This document shows, piece by piece, positions 38,211 through 47,152 of a DNA stretch of 63,782 nucleotides (its first letter is position 1; each line of letters begins with the position of its first letter). The notes under the pieces are model-generated. The model had not been told where the DNA came from and made no database searches. It was given only the letters and a program-made list of their open reading frames with translations. Made by a program: the position numbers and the translations under genes. The DNA comes from Bacteroidales bacterium (GTDB lineage Bacteria; Bacteroidota; Bacteroidia; Bacteroidales; UBA932), in the NCBI GenBank assembly GCA_024691765.1, contig JAILNI010000024.1, positions 1-63,782 of the forward strand, given 5' to 3'.

Positions 38211-38768
38211 ATGAAAAGGCTGATTTTATTACTCGTTGCGCTGCTTGCGGGGCTGGGTGCGGCAGGCCAGAAACTGAGCATTTCCACGAACCTGGCCGAT
38301 TATGCCCTTGGGGGCTCGTTGAATCTCGACGCGGCATACGGCGTGGCGCGGCACTGGAGCGTCGGAGCCGGTGCAAAATACAGTCCTTTCGAGGCAGGAG
38401 ATGCGCCGCTTATTCCCGAAACGCGACTGCTGCGGCAAAGGACCTTTTCTGCAGGAACGCGCTGGTGGCCCTGGCATATCTATTCCGGATGGTGGATGGG
38501 GGCGGGCCTGCGCTGGCAGGAGTTTTCCGAAGGGGCGGAGGCCGTGTCTGAAACCACGGAGGGCGACCGTTTCGGAGGCAGCCTGTCCGCGGGTTATTCC
38601 GCAATGCTGGCGCCGCACTTTAACCTCGATTTCGGCCTCGGCTTCTGGGGCGGTTACAGCCTCTATACCACCTATGCCTGCCGCAGCTGCGGCCGCCGCC
38701 TGGACCACGGCTCCAGAACTTTCATCCTCCCAAGCGACCTCCTGATAGGAATCAGTTACATTTTTTGA
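38211..38768 (+). CDS. DUF3575-like outer-membrane beta-barrel protein
   Basis: This 185-residue protein has a signal peptide ending near residue 19 (GAAG then Gln). Alternating hydrophobic strands are typical of a small outer-membrane barrel, with RWWPWHIYSGWWMGAGLRW and the family-like opening STNLADYALGGSLNLDAAYGV. It ends IGISYIF with a C-terminal Phe, the usual insertion signal. The length and order resemble DUF3575. It is translationally close to the metallopeptidase gene, suggesting a shared envelope role. The function is unknown. Confidence 0.7.
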   Translation: MKRLILLLVALLAGLGAAGQKLSISTNLADYALGGSLNLDAAYGVARHWSVGAGAKYSPFEAGDAPLIPETRLLRQRTFSAGTRWWPWHIYSGWWMGAGLRWQEFSEGAEAVSETTEGDRFGGSLSAGYSAMLAPHFNLDFGLGFWGGYSLYTTYACRSCGRRLDHGSRTFILPSDLLIGISYIF

Positions 38769-38775
38769 GGAACGC

Positions 38776-38806
38776 TTTGTAAATAATAGAAAAAATTCTA
38801 CATTTG
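38776..38806 (+). promoter_or_regulatory. Bacteroidota-type promoter for hicAB
   Basis: TTTG at 38776-38779, a 19-bp spacer and TACATTTG at 38799-38806 form an exact match. The hicA ATG begins at 38809, only 2 nt after the -7 box, so the transcript should be leaderless or nearly so. Confidence 0.8.
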
Positions 38807-38808
38807 CA

Positions 38809-39006
38809 ATGGGAAAGAAAGTACGAGAAGTAATTGCCCTGTTGGAAATGCATGGATGGCGCTTTGTTCGTGAGAGGGGAGATCACAAGATGTATGCAAA
38901 AGAAGGAAACAGAACAATAGCGATTCCGGGAAAGATGAGCGATGAGATGCCTTCGTGGCTGTATTTCAAGATATTGAGGGAAGCAGGATTAAAGAAGTCT
39001 AATTAA
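38809..39006 (+). CDS. hicA: HicA-type mRNA interferase toxin
   Basis: This 65-residue protein has the HicA double-stranded-RNA-binding-like fold: VREVIALLEMHGWRFVRERG, then GDHKMY with the catalytic His26, IAIPGK, and a C-terminal LREAGL. HicA toxins cleave mRNA and are neutralised by HicB. The gene is A/T-richer than its neighbours, suggesting acquisition. It precedes hicB by 8 nt in the usual toxin-first order. Confidence 0.9.
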   Translation: MGKKVREVIALLEMHGWRFVRERGDHKMYAKEGNRTIAIPGKMSDEMPSWLYFKILREAGLKKSN

Positions 39007-39014
39007 TCTGTAGT

Positions 39015-39425
39015 ATGGCAACTTTACATGCATTGATTTCACGCACTAAAACGAATTATTGGGCTTATGTCACTGAAGATGTAGGCATCATAGCCGGAGC
39101 AGGAGAGAATCTTTCTTCAGTAAAAAAGAGCCTCTATGAAGGCTTGGAAGCTGTTTTGGAAGAGTATCGAGACCACCCTGATTGGGAAATGCCGGAACTG
39201 CTTAAGGGAGATGTTGAGATCGTTTTCTCCATGGATGTCCTCTCGTTTCTGGAATACTATGCCGGCATACTCAGCAAATCGGGTCTGCAAAGGATAACGG
39301 GCATCAACCAGAAGCAGCTGGGGCACTACGCCTCCGGCCTTTCAAAGCCGCGTCCGAAGCAGAAGGCGCGGATCGAAGCCGGTCTTCACCGCCTGGGGGA
39401 GGAACTGTTGTCGATTCGTTTCTAA
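39015..39425 (+). CDS. hicB: HicB-type antitoxin with C-terminal DNA-binding domain
   Basis: This 136-residue protein has an N-terminal partial RNase-H-like HicB domain (about 5-65; YWAYVTEDVGIIAGAGENL) and a C-terminal helix-turn-helix-like region (GLQRITGINQKQLGHYASGL). The second part would bind the hicAB promoter for autorepression. Codon use changes around 39280: the first two thirds are A/T-rich like hicA, while the HTH part is GC-rich like the chromosome. Confidence 0.88.
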   Translation: MATLHALISRTKTNYWAYVTEDVGIIAGAGENLSSVKKSLYEGLEAVLEEYRDHPDWEMPELLKGDVEIVFSMDVLSFLEYYAGILSKSGLQRITGINQKQLGHYASGLSKPRPKQKARIEAGLHRLGEELLSIRF

Positions 39426-39430
39426 AAGCG

Positions 39431-39460
39431 CTTGCAGTTCCCAAATTTTTATTACCTTTG
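39431..39460 (+). promoter_or_regulatory. Promoter for tRNA-Leu
   Basis: CTTG at 39431-39434, an 18-bp spacer and TACCTTTG at 39453-39460 fit the Bacteroidota consensus apart from the first base of the -33 box. The tRNA begins 22 nt downstream. Confidence 0.65.
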
Positions 39461-39481
39461 CAATCCCTGAAACCAAGGACT

Positions 39482-39566
39482 GCGGGAGTGGCGAAATGGT
39501 AGACGCGCTAGTTTCAGGAGCTAGTGCCGATTAAAAGGCGTGTCAGTTCGAGTCTGATCTCCCGCA
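39482..39566 (+). tRNA. tRNA-Leu (anticodon CAG)
   Basis: The 85-nt gene folds as a class II tRNA. The acceptor stem GCGGGAG pairs with CTCCCGC (39559-39565), with discriminator A at 39566. The anticodon stem CTAGT/GCTAG encloses the 7-nt loop TTCAGGA, giving anticodon CAG (reads CUG). A long variable arm of the leucine type and a T-arm GTCAG-TTCGAGT-CTGAT are present. The 3' CCA is not encoded. Confidence 0.95.
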
Positions 39567-39574
39567 CAAAAAAA

Positions 39575-39604
39575 GCAGCCAGCATAATTGCCGGCTGCTT
39601 TTTT
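39575..39604. terminator. Bidirectional terminator between tRNA-Leu and the head-GIN gene
   Basis: GCAGCC (39575-39580) pairs with GGCTGC (39593-39598). It is flanked by an A-run before and a T-run after, so it can end the tRNA transcript on the + strand and the division operon on the - strand, whose last gene stops at 39620. Confidence 0.85.
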
Positions 39605-39619
39605 CATGTTCCTGGGCGT

Positions 39620-40315
39620 CTATTGCTCATCTTCCCCTGTCAAGCGCAAGCCGGCCGTATGCATGTCGCCGCTGCCTGCGATTTTGAAGCTGAGGCTGCG
39701 TGCGCTGCCTGCAAGGGTGATGTCGCCGCTGCCGGCTATGTAGGCGTTGATACCGCCGGCACCCCTGAGGTTCAGCAGGATGTCGCCGCTGCCGTTGATT
39801 CCTGTCGTAATGCTTTCCGCTGTCAGACCCCCGACCTCAATGTCGCCGGAGCCGTTGATGCGGGCCCTGAACTCCCTGCAGACCAGTCCTGCGGATTCAA
39901 TGTCGCCGCTGCCATTCACGGCGAACAGGAAGTCGCCGTCGGTGACGAGTTTGTCCATGTTGAAGTCGCCGCTGCCGTTGATTTTCACCGAGGAGAGGTC
40001 CTCCGAACTGACTTTCAGTACTGTCTTGACCTTCGGCATAATGGAGTAGCCCTTCTTTACCTCGATGCTCAGAACACCGTCGGAATACTCCACCTTGTAT
40101 ATGTCCGTGAGATTCCCGTCGGTCAGAAGGGAAACGCTCTGGGTTCCCTGGGTGTAAGCGACATCCATGGAGCCGCTTATGGAAATGTCAGTGATGGGAG
40201 GGAATTCGAATTCCTTGACTGTCTCCTCTCCGTCGCCACGGACAAGCCTGCCGTTGAAGGCAATGCAGGAAGAGGCAAAGATTGCTGCCAGTGCGATTGC
40301 GAGGAACTTTTTCAT
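39620..40315 (-). CDS. Head-GIN-domain lipoprotein (DUF2807)
   Basis: The chosen start at 40315 gives a lipoprotein signal (Cys17, ASSC) and 231 residues; an ATG at 40326 overlapping the rpiB stop is the alternative. The body is a right-handed beta-helix-like repeat of the DUF2807 family, with five INGSGD/IAGSGD-type turns spaced about 20 residues apart. The family is named putative autotransporter adhesin head GIN domain, though its function is not settled. It is the last gene of the long - strand operon, 5 nt after rpiB. Confidence 0.85.
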   Translation of the reverse strand: MKKFLAIALAAIFASSCIAFNGRLVRGDGEETVKEFEFPPITDISISGSMDVAYTQGTQSVSLLTDGNLTDIYKVEYSDGVLSIEVKKGYSIMPKVKTVLKVSSEDLSSVKINGSGDFNMDKLVTDGDFLFAVNGSGDIESAGLVCREFRARINGSGDIEVGGLTAESITTGINGSGDILLNLRGAGGINAYIAGSGDITLAGSARSLSFKIAGSGDMHTAGLRLTGEDEQ

Positions 40316-40320
40316 ATGGT

Positions 40321-40752
40321 TCATTTTACGGGGATCTTGTCGATACGCCTTTGGTGCCGGCCTCCGGCGAATTCCGTGGTGAGCCAAGTGCGGACGCAGC
40401 TCACGGCCATGTTGTAGCTGATGAAGCGTGCGGGCAGCACCAGGATGTTGGCGTTGTTGTGCTCCTTTACCAGTGCTGCTATGGACGTGCCCCAGGCGAG
40501 GCCTGCGCGTACGCCCTGATGGTGGTTGAGCGTGATGGCCATGCCGTTGCCGGTGCCGCAGAGGGCTATTCCGGCGTCGACCTCTCCCTTCTCGACTGCA
40601 AAGGCAAGCGGATGGGCGAAATCGGGATAGTCGCAGCTCTCGGTGGAATCGGTGCCGAAGTTCACCACTTCGTGTCCTTTTCCGAGCAGGTAGGAAATGA
40701 GCCTGGTCTTGTAGTCAAGTCCGGCGTGATCGGAGCAAATGCCTATTTTCAT
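40321..40752 (-). CDS. rpiB: Ribose-5-phosphate isomerase B
   Basis: This 143-residue cytoplasmic enzyme interconverts ribose 5-phosphate and ribulose 5-phosphate. It starts MKIGICSDHAGLDYK, and the catalytic Cys65 lies in GIALCGTGNGM. Family features NHHQGVRAGL and ARFISYN are present. It begins 1 nt after the gltX stop codon. Confidence 0.95.
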   Translation of the reverse strand: MKIGICSDHAGLDYKTRLISYLLGKGHEVVNFGTDSTESCDYPDFAHPLAFAVEKGEVDAGIALCGTGNGMAITLNHHQGVRAGLAWGTSIAALVKEHNNANILVLPARFISYNMAVSCVRTWLTTEFAGGRHQRRIDKIPVK

Positions 40753-40753
40753 T

Positions 40754-42313
40754 TTATGCGAGTTTTTCGAATGCCTTGTCGATGCGGGCCACAGCCTCCT
40801 GAAGCCCGGTAGTGTAGATGATTTCGGCGATGCCGAGTCCGCTGGCAGCGCCGGTAAGGGCGAGACGGAGGCAGTTCATCACTCCGCCTATGGGCCAGCC
40901 TTCTCCCTTGATGTAACCTTCGAGCGATTCGGCTATGGCCTTGACCTTCCATGCTCCGGCGTAGCCGGCGATGTGTTCGCGCACTGCGTGCAGGTGGCTG
41001 TAGTTCTCCTCTTTCCAGAATTTGGCCACGTCCTTTTCGATATAATCCGACGGAGCTTCGAAAAGATAGGGGGCTGCGGTCCAGAAGTCGACCACGAATG
41101 TGGCACGGTCCTTAATCACAGAAATGGCCTTTGCGGTGTATTCCGGAGTGGCTTTCACGCCATGGGCTTCGAGCACGGGAAGATACAGTTCCGCGAGTTC
41201 TTCGTCGCTCTTCATGCGGAGGTACTCTTTGTTGTACCACTTCGCCTTTTCCGGGTTGAAGCGGGCGCCCGACTTGATTACCCTTTCGAGGGAGAAGGCG
41301 TCCACGAGTTCGTCCAGAGAGAGGAGTTCCCTTTCGTCGCCTGGATTCCATCCGAGGAAGGCAAGCATGTTGATGAAGGCCTCGGGGAAATACCCGTCCT
41401 CGCGATAGCCGCGGGTCACTTCGCCTTCGGGGCTTACCCAGCGCAGCGGGAACACGGGGAAACCGAGCTTGTCGCCGTCGCGCTTGCTGAGCTTGCCCTG
41501 GCCGCTGGGTTTGAGAAGCAGCGAGAGGTGGGCGAACCTCGGCTGGGAGTCCTCCCATCCGAATGCCTTGTAGAGCATATAGTGCAGGGGCAGCGACGGC
41601 AGCCATTCCTCGCCGCGTATCACCTCGGTGATTTCCATGAGGTGGTCGTCGACTATATTGGCCAGGTGGTAGGTGGGGAGCTCGTCGGCCCGTTTCCAGA
41701 GCACCTTGTCGTCCAGGGTGTCGGTATTCACTTCGATATGGCCGCGGATGAGGTCGTCCATCTTCACCGTCACGTTTTCCGGCATCTTGAAACGTATGGT
41801 CCAGCCGGTAGTTTCAGCCAGGAGTTTCTGAGTCTCTTCGGGGTTGAGGGTAAGCGAGTTGCGAAGCTGCTTGCGGGATACCTGGTTGTAGATGAAAGTC
41901 TGTCCGTGAGACTCTGCTTCGGCGCGTTTGGCCGCGAGTTCCTCCGCAGTGTCGAAAGCATAGTAGGCGTAGCCGGCCTCCACGAGCTGCTCGGCGTATT
42001 TGCGGTAGATGCCGCGCCTCTGGCTCTGGCGGTACGGCCCGTAGGGATGCTTTTCGGACGCCACCTCCACAACCTTGCCGTTCTCCACCCCTTCATCGGG
42101 GGTGATTCCGCACCAGCGCAGGGCCTCGATTATGTATTCCTCCGCTCCGGGTACGAAGCGGTTCGAATCGGTGTCCTCGATACGGAGCACGAAGGTGCCG
42201 CCGTGCTGTTTTGCGTAAAGGTAGTTGTAGAGCGCTGTGCGCACGCCGCCGATGTGCAGCGGGCCGGTAGGCGACGGTGCGAAGCGCACCCTTGTTTTTC
42301 TGCTTTCTGTCAT
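40754..42313 (-). CDS. gltX: Glutamate--tRNA ligase
   Basis: This 519-residue class I synthetase has the HIGH-like motif HIGG at 20-23 (PSPTGPLHIGG) and the KMSKS-like KLSKRDG. Other family segments are RIEDTDSNRFVP and GVMNCLRLALTG in the anticodon-binding end. It follows ftsZ after 13 nt, so it is probably driven by division-operon readthrough. Confidence 0.96.
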   Translation of the reverse strand: MTESRKTRVRFAPSPTGPLHIGGVRTALYNYLYAKQHGGTFVLRIEDTDSNRFVPGAEEYIIEALRWCGITPDEGVENGKVVEVASEKHPYGPYRQSQRRGIYRKYAEQLVEAGYAYYAFDTAEELAAKRAEAESHGQTFIYNQVSRKQLRNSLTLNPEETQKLLAETTGWTIRFKMPENVTVKMDDLIRGHIEVNTDTLDDKVLWKRADELPTYHLANIVDDHLMEITEVIRGEEWLPSLPLHYMLYKAFGWEDSQPRFAHLSLLLKPSGQGKLSKRDGDKLGFPVFPLRWVSPEGEVTRGYREDGYFPEAFINMLAFLGWNPGDERELLSLDELVDAFSLERVIKSGARFNPEKAKWYNKEYLRMKSDEELAELYLPVLEAHGVKATPEYTAKAISVIKDRATFVVDFWTAAPYLFEAPSDYIEKDVAKFWKEENYSHLHAVREHIAGYAGAWKVKAIAESLEGYIKGEGWPIGGVMNCLRLALTGAASGLGIAEIIYTTGLQEAVARIDKAFEKLA

Positions 42314-42326
42314 ACAGGTAACAAAG

Positions 42327-43580
42327 TTAGCAATTATCCTTTTTCACCGCGCGGCGTATGGCCGGGATGTCTTCGAGGGCGGAGATGTTGTCGCCCTTGC
42401 GTACCAGCAGCACCGGACGGTTGTCGGGGTCGTATCGGAAGGCCCTCTCGTTTTCCTTGCTGCTGAAGCCTATGTGCGAACTGGAGTCGCCGGAGAGCGA
42501 GATGCCGACTTCCTTGGAGAGTTCCTCCTTGTTGTAGGTGAAGTGCTTGTCGATTACGATGTAGTTGTCGAGGTTCTTCTCCTTTTCGCCAAGCACGTCC
42601 GCGAAGCGCAGTCCGGTCACGATGGAGGTAATCTGTATGCGGTCCCCGATTTCGGGATCCTCGTCCCAGATGAGGCCGCTCTTGAACTTGTTGGCCCCTC
42701 CGGTGTATTCGTCTATCTTGTTGTTGATGGCCTGCAGGTCGGTCATCTTGAGGCCCTTTTCGTTCTTGCCTCCAGTGATGTTCACGAGCACGTTCTTGGC
42801 GCTGGTAAGGTCGAAGTCGTTCAGAAGGGGAGACTCGAACGCGCCGCGCACGGCGTCCTCGATGCGGTTCGGGCCGCTTCCTGTTCCGCAGCCCATGAGG
42901 GCCATGCCGCTGTCCTTCATGAGGGTCTTTACGTCCTCGAAGTCGACATTGATGTAGCCGGGCTTCTTGATGATCTCGATAATGCCCCTCACAGCCGTGG
43001 CAAGCACCTGGTCGGCCTTGGGGAAGGCGTCGTGTACCAGTTCGGCCCCGAAGTACTCGTAGAGCTTCTCGTTGTTGATAATGATGAGGCTGTCCACGTT
43101 CATTTCCAGCTCATGTATGCCCTCGATTGCGCGGGTGAGCGCCCTCTTGCCTTCGTTGACGAAGGGGATGGTGACTACCGCTACGGTGAGTATCCCGCGG
43201 TCCTTTGCCATCTTGGCTATCACGGGACTGGCTCCAGTTCCGGTGCCGCCTCCCATTCCGGCGGTGATGAAGAGCATCTCGGTGTGGCCGTCGAATATGC
43301 CGGCGGCTATCTCGTCCTGGCATTCGAGCGCGGCGTTGCGTCCCTTGGTGGGATTGGTGCCTGCGCCCAGGCCGCGGCCGAGCTGTATCTTGTTCGGCAC
43401 GCTGCTGCGGGTAAGGGCCATGGAATCTGTGTTGCAGACTATGAAGCTGCAGCCCTTTATGCCCTGTTCGTACATGTAGGTAACAGCGTTGCAGCCTCCG
43501 CCGCCGACGCCGAGAACCTTTATCGTCGCATCTGAAACCACCCAGTCTGATGGGGCTATGATTATGTCGTTGTCGTTCAT
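42327..43580 (-). CDS. ftsZ: Cell division protein FtsZ
   Basis: This 417-residue tubulin-like GTPase forms the Z ring at mid-cell. The N-terminal [10 protein letters not shown] and the tubulin signature GGGTGTGA (110-117) bind GTP, and NTD and the T7-loop NVDFED are present. After a linker, the tail [13 protein letters not shown] resembles the C-terminal peptide that contacts FtsA. It is placed at the end of the cell-division cluster, 15 nt after ftsA. Confidence 0.97.
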   Translation of the reverse strand: MNDNDIIIAPSDWVVSDATIKVLGVGGGGCNAVTYMYEQGIKGCSFIVCNTDSMALTRSSVPNKIQLGRGLGAGTNPTKGRNAALECQDEIAAGIFDGHTEMLFITAGMGGGTGTGASPVIAKMAKDRGILTVAVVTIPFVNEGKRALTRAIEGIHELEMNVDSLIIINNEKLYEYFGAELVHDAFPKADQVLATAVRGIIEIIKKPGYINVDFEDVKTLMKDSGMALMGCGTGSGPNRIEDAVRGAFESPLLNDFDLTSAKNVLVNITGGKNEKGLKMTDLQAINNKIDEYTGGANKFKSGLIWDEDPEIGDRIQITSIVTGLRFADVLGEKEKNLDNYIVIDKHFTYNKEELSKEVGISLSGDSSSHIGFSSKENERAFRYDPDNRPVLLVRKGDNISALEDIPAIRRAVKKDNC

Positions 43581-43595
43581 GTCCGTAGTGCTTTA

Positions 43596-45011
43596 TTAGT
43601 CTTCCATTCCGTCGTAAAGGTCACCCATGATGTCGGTGAGTTTCTTTTTGGTCCATACGAAGATGCCTTTCTCCTTGGGAGTCCTGGGCTGACGGGGCTT
43701 CTTCTCCGGTTCCACGACTTCCACTTCGTTGGGGTCGAAGAGAGTTTCCCTCACGGGAGAGTCCTTGTCGGCAGACGAGGCCGGTTTGCGAAGGGATGCC
43801 GCCGGGGCCGCGCCCTTCTTTTCGGACGCGCAGTCGATATGGGTGTCGGCAGATGCCAGCATCAGCATGCCTACGGTGGCGGCTGCGGAGGTCTCCGTGA
43901 TGCCGGTGCATCCGCTCACGGTCATGCGGCGTATCTTGGGATAGCCTATGCGCACGTTGTAACCCGACATCTGCTTAATGAGGTTTCCGCAGTTGACGAG
44001 GTTGGCGCCTCCTCCGGTGAGGACGATGCCGTTGCGAAGCTTGTCCTCGTAGCCGCTCTCCTGGATCTTGTAGAGTATGGCGTCCACGATTTCCTTAACC
44101 CTGGCAGTGACTACCTCGGAGAGGTATTTGACCGTTACCTGGCGCGAGGAACCGTCTTCCTCATCGCGTATCTGCAGGGTCTTTTCGCTCATGTTCAGCA
44201 GCCTTTCGGGCATGCAGGCCCCGAATGCCATCTTGATGTTCTCGGCAAGGACCTCGGTGAAGCCGCACTCGTATTTGATGTCGGTAGTGATGCTGCGTCC
44301 GCCGAAGGGGATGGCGCAGTAGTAGCGCAGTATGCCGTCCTGGCAGATGGTCAGGCTCGTAACGCCGGCGCCCATCTCGATCAGGGCAACGCCGTTCTCT
44401 TTCTCCTCGGGGGAGAGCACCGCGTCGGCCGTGGAAAGGGGCAGGAAGTATTTCGCGGCCTCGGCCACTCCGGCCTTGTCCAGCATGATGTCTATGTTGT
44501 GTATTGCCCTCTTGTGGCCCACGAACACCTTGAAGTTCCCTTCGAGGCTGCGGGACGGCATGCCCACCACGTCGCTTTCGCTGTAGTTGAATGCGTCTTC
44601 GGTGCTGAACGACTGGGCTATGGCTCCGTACATTTCCTCTTCCGCCTCGTCTTCGAGTGGATAGCTGTCAAGCGCCATGTTCTTGATGGCGTCGACCTCT
44701 TCCTGGGAAATGCAGGAATTGGGCTCGCTGCGGTCGGCGGATGCGGTGGCAATCTCCTGACGCACGCCGCAGCGGGGCAGGCCGATCACGACCTGGCGTA
44801 TCTTGATTCCCAGCTCTTCTTCGGCTGAGGAAACTGCCGCGCGAAGGGCCTTGGAAGCCTTTTCCGGGTTCAGTATGCTTCCGTAGCGCACCCCGTTGGA
44901 AGGAGTCTCCCTGTAGTAGAGGACCTGGACATCCTCTCCTGTAATCCTGGCCACCGAAAGCGCTATCTTCGATGTGCCGAGGTCTACTGTTGCTATGTAA
45001 CGGTCTTTCAT
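43596..45011 (-). CDS. ftsA: Cell division protein FtsA
   Basis: This 471-residue actin-like ATPase tethers FtsZ to the inner membrane. It shows IATVDLGTSKIALSVA at the phosphate-binding start, an SHS2 insertion, and the ATP-binding GIVLTGGGANL. A proline/lysine-rich linker leads to a C-terminal amphipathic helix (WTKKKLTDIMGDLYDGM) that serves as the membrane-targeting sequence. Confidence 0.96.
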   Translation of the reverse strand: MKDRYIATVDLGTSKIALSVARITGEDVQVLYYRETPSNGVRYGSILNPEKASKALRAAVSSAEEELGIKIRQVVIGLPRCGVRQEIATASADRSEPNSCISQEEVDAIKNMALDSYPLEDEAEEEMYGAIAQSFSTEDAFNYSESDVVGMPSRSLEGNFKVFVGHKRAIHNIDIMLDKAGVAEAAKYFLPLSTADAVLSPEEKENGVALIEMGAGVTSLTICQDGILRYYCAIPFGGRSITTDIKYECGFTEVLAENIKMAFGACMPERLLNMSEKTLQIRDEEDGSSRQVTVKYLSEVVTARVKEIVDAILYKIQESGYEDKLRNGIVLTGGGANLVNCGNLIKQMSGYNVRIGYPKIRRMTVSGCTGITETSAAATVGMLMLASADTHIDCASEKKGAAPAASLRKPASSADKDSPVRETLFDPNEVEVVEPEKKPRQPRTPKEKGIFVWTKKKLTDIMGDLYDGMED

Positions 45012-45017
45012 ATTGTG

Positions 45018-45797
45018 TTATTTTATTCTGCAGATAATCTGTCCGGGGTATTTGACGTTGACGATGCCATAATAACCGGGTTCCTTTGAGGGCTGTATGT
45101 ATTTATAATAGTCTTCCGCGAGGGCGAATTTCTCCGGGGTGCGGTCGCTGGTGCCGAGAATGAAGCGTTCGCGGCCTTCCCGGGGGAGTATGACGAGGTC
45201 GCCTTCGGGGCTTACGCTTATGCCGGCGAAGTTGCCGCTCCAGAATTTGCTTCGGGAGATATGGTCCAGGATGCCGAGTATGCCGGCTATCCACTCTTTC
45301 TCGGCGTCGCTGACTGCTTCTCCCTTGTAGCCTTCAGGAACGACGAGGGGCAGGTTCCCTTCGACCACGGGCACGGGGGCTTCCCAGGCCTTCTGGAGGG
45401 GGAAGATGAAGCCGCGGTCGTCGGCGTAGTAGCCGTGGGAGCCTTGCTGGAAGCGTACGACAGGCTCCCTCTGGGTGACTGCCACATGAAGGATTCCGTC
45501 GCCGGTGACCCAGGCCTCGGTTTTGCGTATGGCGCTGCGGCTGTCGAGAACCCGTTCTATGCGGCTCAGGTCGACGCTGTCGATACGTTCCCCGATGCAG
45601 GGGCCGTAATACTTCACGAGGTAATCCTTCACATCCTGCTCAGAAACGAAGGCAGGCTCTTCCTGGACGTAAATCCTCAGGTCGTTGCAGGTAACGGCGT
45701 GCCTGTGCAGCGAGGCCCCGCCCGAAACGAGCACCGCCACCGCCGCGGCGAGCGCCACGGCAAGCAGGCAGAGAATTATGCGTCCGGCCTTTTTCAT
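45018..45797 (-). CDS. ftsQ: Cell division protein FtsQ
   Basis: This 259-residue bitopic inner-membrane protein has one N-terminal membrane helix (5-26) and a periplasmic POTRA-like/FtsQ domain (VSEQDVKDYL, AIRKTEAWVTGDGILHVAVTQREPV). Conservation in FtsQ is low, and the call rests on topology, these segments and its place between murC and ftsA. Its start overlaps the murC stop by 4 nt. Confidence 0.9.
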   Translation of the reverse strand: MKKAGRIILCLLAVALAAAVAVLVSGGASLHRHAVTCNDLRIYVQEEPAFVSEQDVKDYLVKYYGPCIGERIDSVDLSRIERVLDSRSAIRKTEAWVTGDGILHVAVTQREPVVRFQQGSHGYYADDRGFIFPLQKAWEAPVPVVEGNLPLVVPEGYKGEAVSDAEKEWIAGILGILDHISRSKFWSGNFAGISVSPEGDLVILPREGRERFILGTSDRTPEKFALAEDYYKYIQPSKEPGYYGIVNVKYPGQIICRIK

Positions 45798-47152
45798 ATC
45801 CTTTCCGAAAGCATTTTGGCTATGGGCTCGACGAAGCGGTCGATGTTGCCCGCGCCGAAGGTCACCAGCACGTCGACGGGTTCCTTTTTAAGCAGGGGCA
45901 TCAGTTCTTCCTTGGTAATGAGCAGCTTTTCAGGAGCGGTGACGTCCTTGAAGATGATCTCGGAGGTGACTCCGGGGATGGGATCCTCGCGTGCGGGGTA
46001 GATGTCGAGAAGTATGAGTTTGTCCACTCCGCTGAGCGCTTTCGCGAATTCTGCCGCGAAGTCGCGGGTACGGGTGTAGAGGTGGGGCTGGAAGATGGCG
46101 GTTATCCTGCGGCCGGGGAACATCCCGCGTATTGAGCGTATGGCAGCCGCGAGTTCCTCGGGATGGTGGGCGTAGTCGTCGATGTAGGTGAGGCCGGGGG
46201 CGTTCACGTGCTCGTCGAGGCGGCGCTGGGCGCCCAGATAGCTGCCGACGGCAGCTTTCACGGCCGCGGGCGCGGTGCCGTGGCAGAGGCACACCGCCGC
46301 GGCCGCAACGCTGTTCTCAACGTTGAGGGCGCCCAGCGTGCCGACACGTATGCCCGCTATCACCCCGCCGGGCCAGTGCAGGTCGTAACTGCAGTGCCCG
46401 AGGGCGTCGATGCTTATGTTCTCCGCATGGAAATCAGCCCCGGTGTCGTCGTAGGAGTAGCTGTAAATCTTCGCGGGAGTATCCTTTGCGCTTATAGGCA
46501 GGCCTTTCTTGAGTATGAGCACCCTGCTTACCTGCGCCGCGAAGTCGCGGAAAGCCTGCTGATAGTGCTCCAGGTCGCCGTAAATGTCGAGATGGTCGGC
46601 GTCCATGGCGGTGATTGCCGCGATGTCAGGATGCAGCTGCAGGAAACTGCGGTCGAACTCGTCGGCCTCGGCCACCATAACCGGCTTCGCGCTCATCAGG
46701 AGATTGGTGCCGTAGTTTTTCGAAATCCCTCCGAGGAAGGCGCTGCAGCCCTCTCCGCTTTCAGTGAGTATGTGCGCGACGAGGGTGCTCGTAGTGGTCT
46801 TTCCGTGGGTGCCGGCTACCGCAAGGCAGGTCTGCCCCTGGGCGATCTCGCCCAGCATGCGGCTGCGTTTGATTACGCGGTAGCCGTGATTGGTTACAAA
46901 CTGATACTCCTGCAGGTCGGAAGGGATGGCGGGGGTATAGACCACAATGGTAGACTCCGCGTCTGCGGGAATCCGGGACGGGTCGTCCTCGTAATGCACC
47001 TCTATGCCTTCCGCTTCGAGTTCTGCGGTAAGCGGCGACGGGGTGCGGTCGTAACCGGCCACACGGTAGCCCTTGAAACGGTAATACCTGGCGATGGCGC
47101 TCATGCCTATCCCGCCGATTCCGAGGAAGTATATGTCGGAGTAAGTTTTCAT
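45794..47152 (-). CDS. murC: UDP-N-acetylmuramate--L-alanine ligase
   Basis: This 452-residue cytoplasmic ligase adds the first amino acid of the peptidoglycan stem. It has the Rossmann-like GIGGIGMSAIA, ATP loop GTHGKTTT (114-121), EADEFDRSF, and DDYAHHPEE of the Mur family C-domain. It overlaps murG and ftsQ by 4 nt each. Confidence 0.97.
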   Translation of the reverse strand: MKTYSDIYFLGIGGIGMSAIARYYRFKGYRVAGYDRTPSPLTAELEAEGIEVHYEDDPSRIPADAESTIVVYTPAIPSDLQEYQFVTNHGYRVIKRSRMLGEIAQGQTCLAVAGTHGKTTTSTLVAHILTESGEGCSAFLGGISKNYGTNLLMSAKPVMVAEADEFDRSFLQLHPDIAAITAMDADHLDIYGDLEHYQQAFRDFAAQVSRVLILKKGLPISAKDTPAKIYSYSYDDTGADFHAENISIDALGHCSYDLHWPGGVIAGIRVGTLGALNVENSVAAAAVCLCHGTAPAAVKAAVGSYLGAQRRLDEHVNAPGLTYIDDYAHHPEELAAAIRSIRGMFPGRRITAIFQPHLYTRTRDFAAEFAKALSGVDKLILLDIYPAREDPIPGVTSEIIFKDVTAPEKLLITKEELMPLLKKEPVDVLVTFGAGNIDRFVEPIAKMLSERI

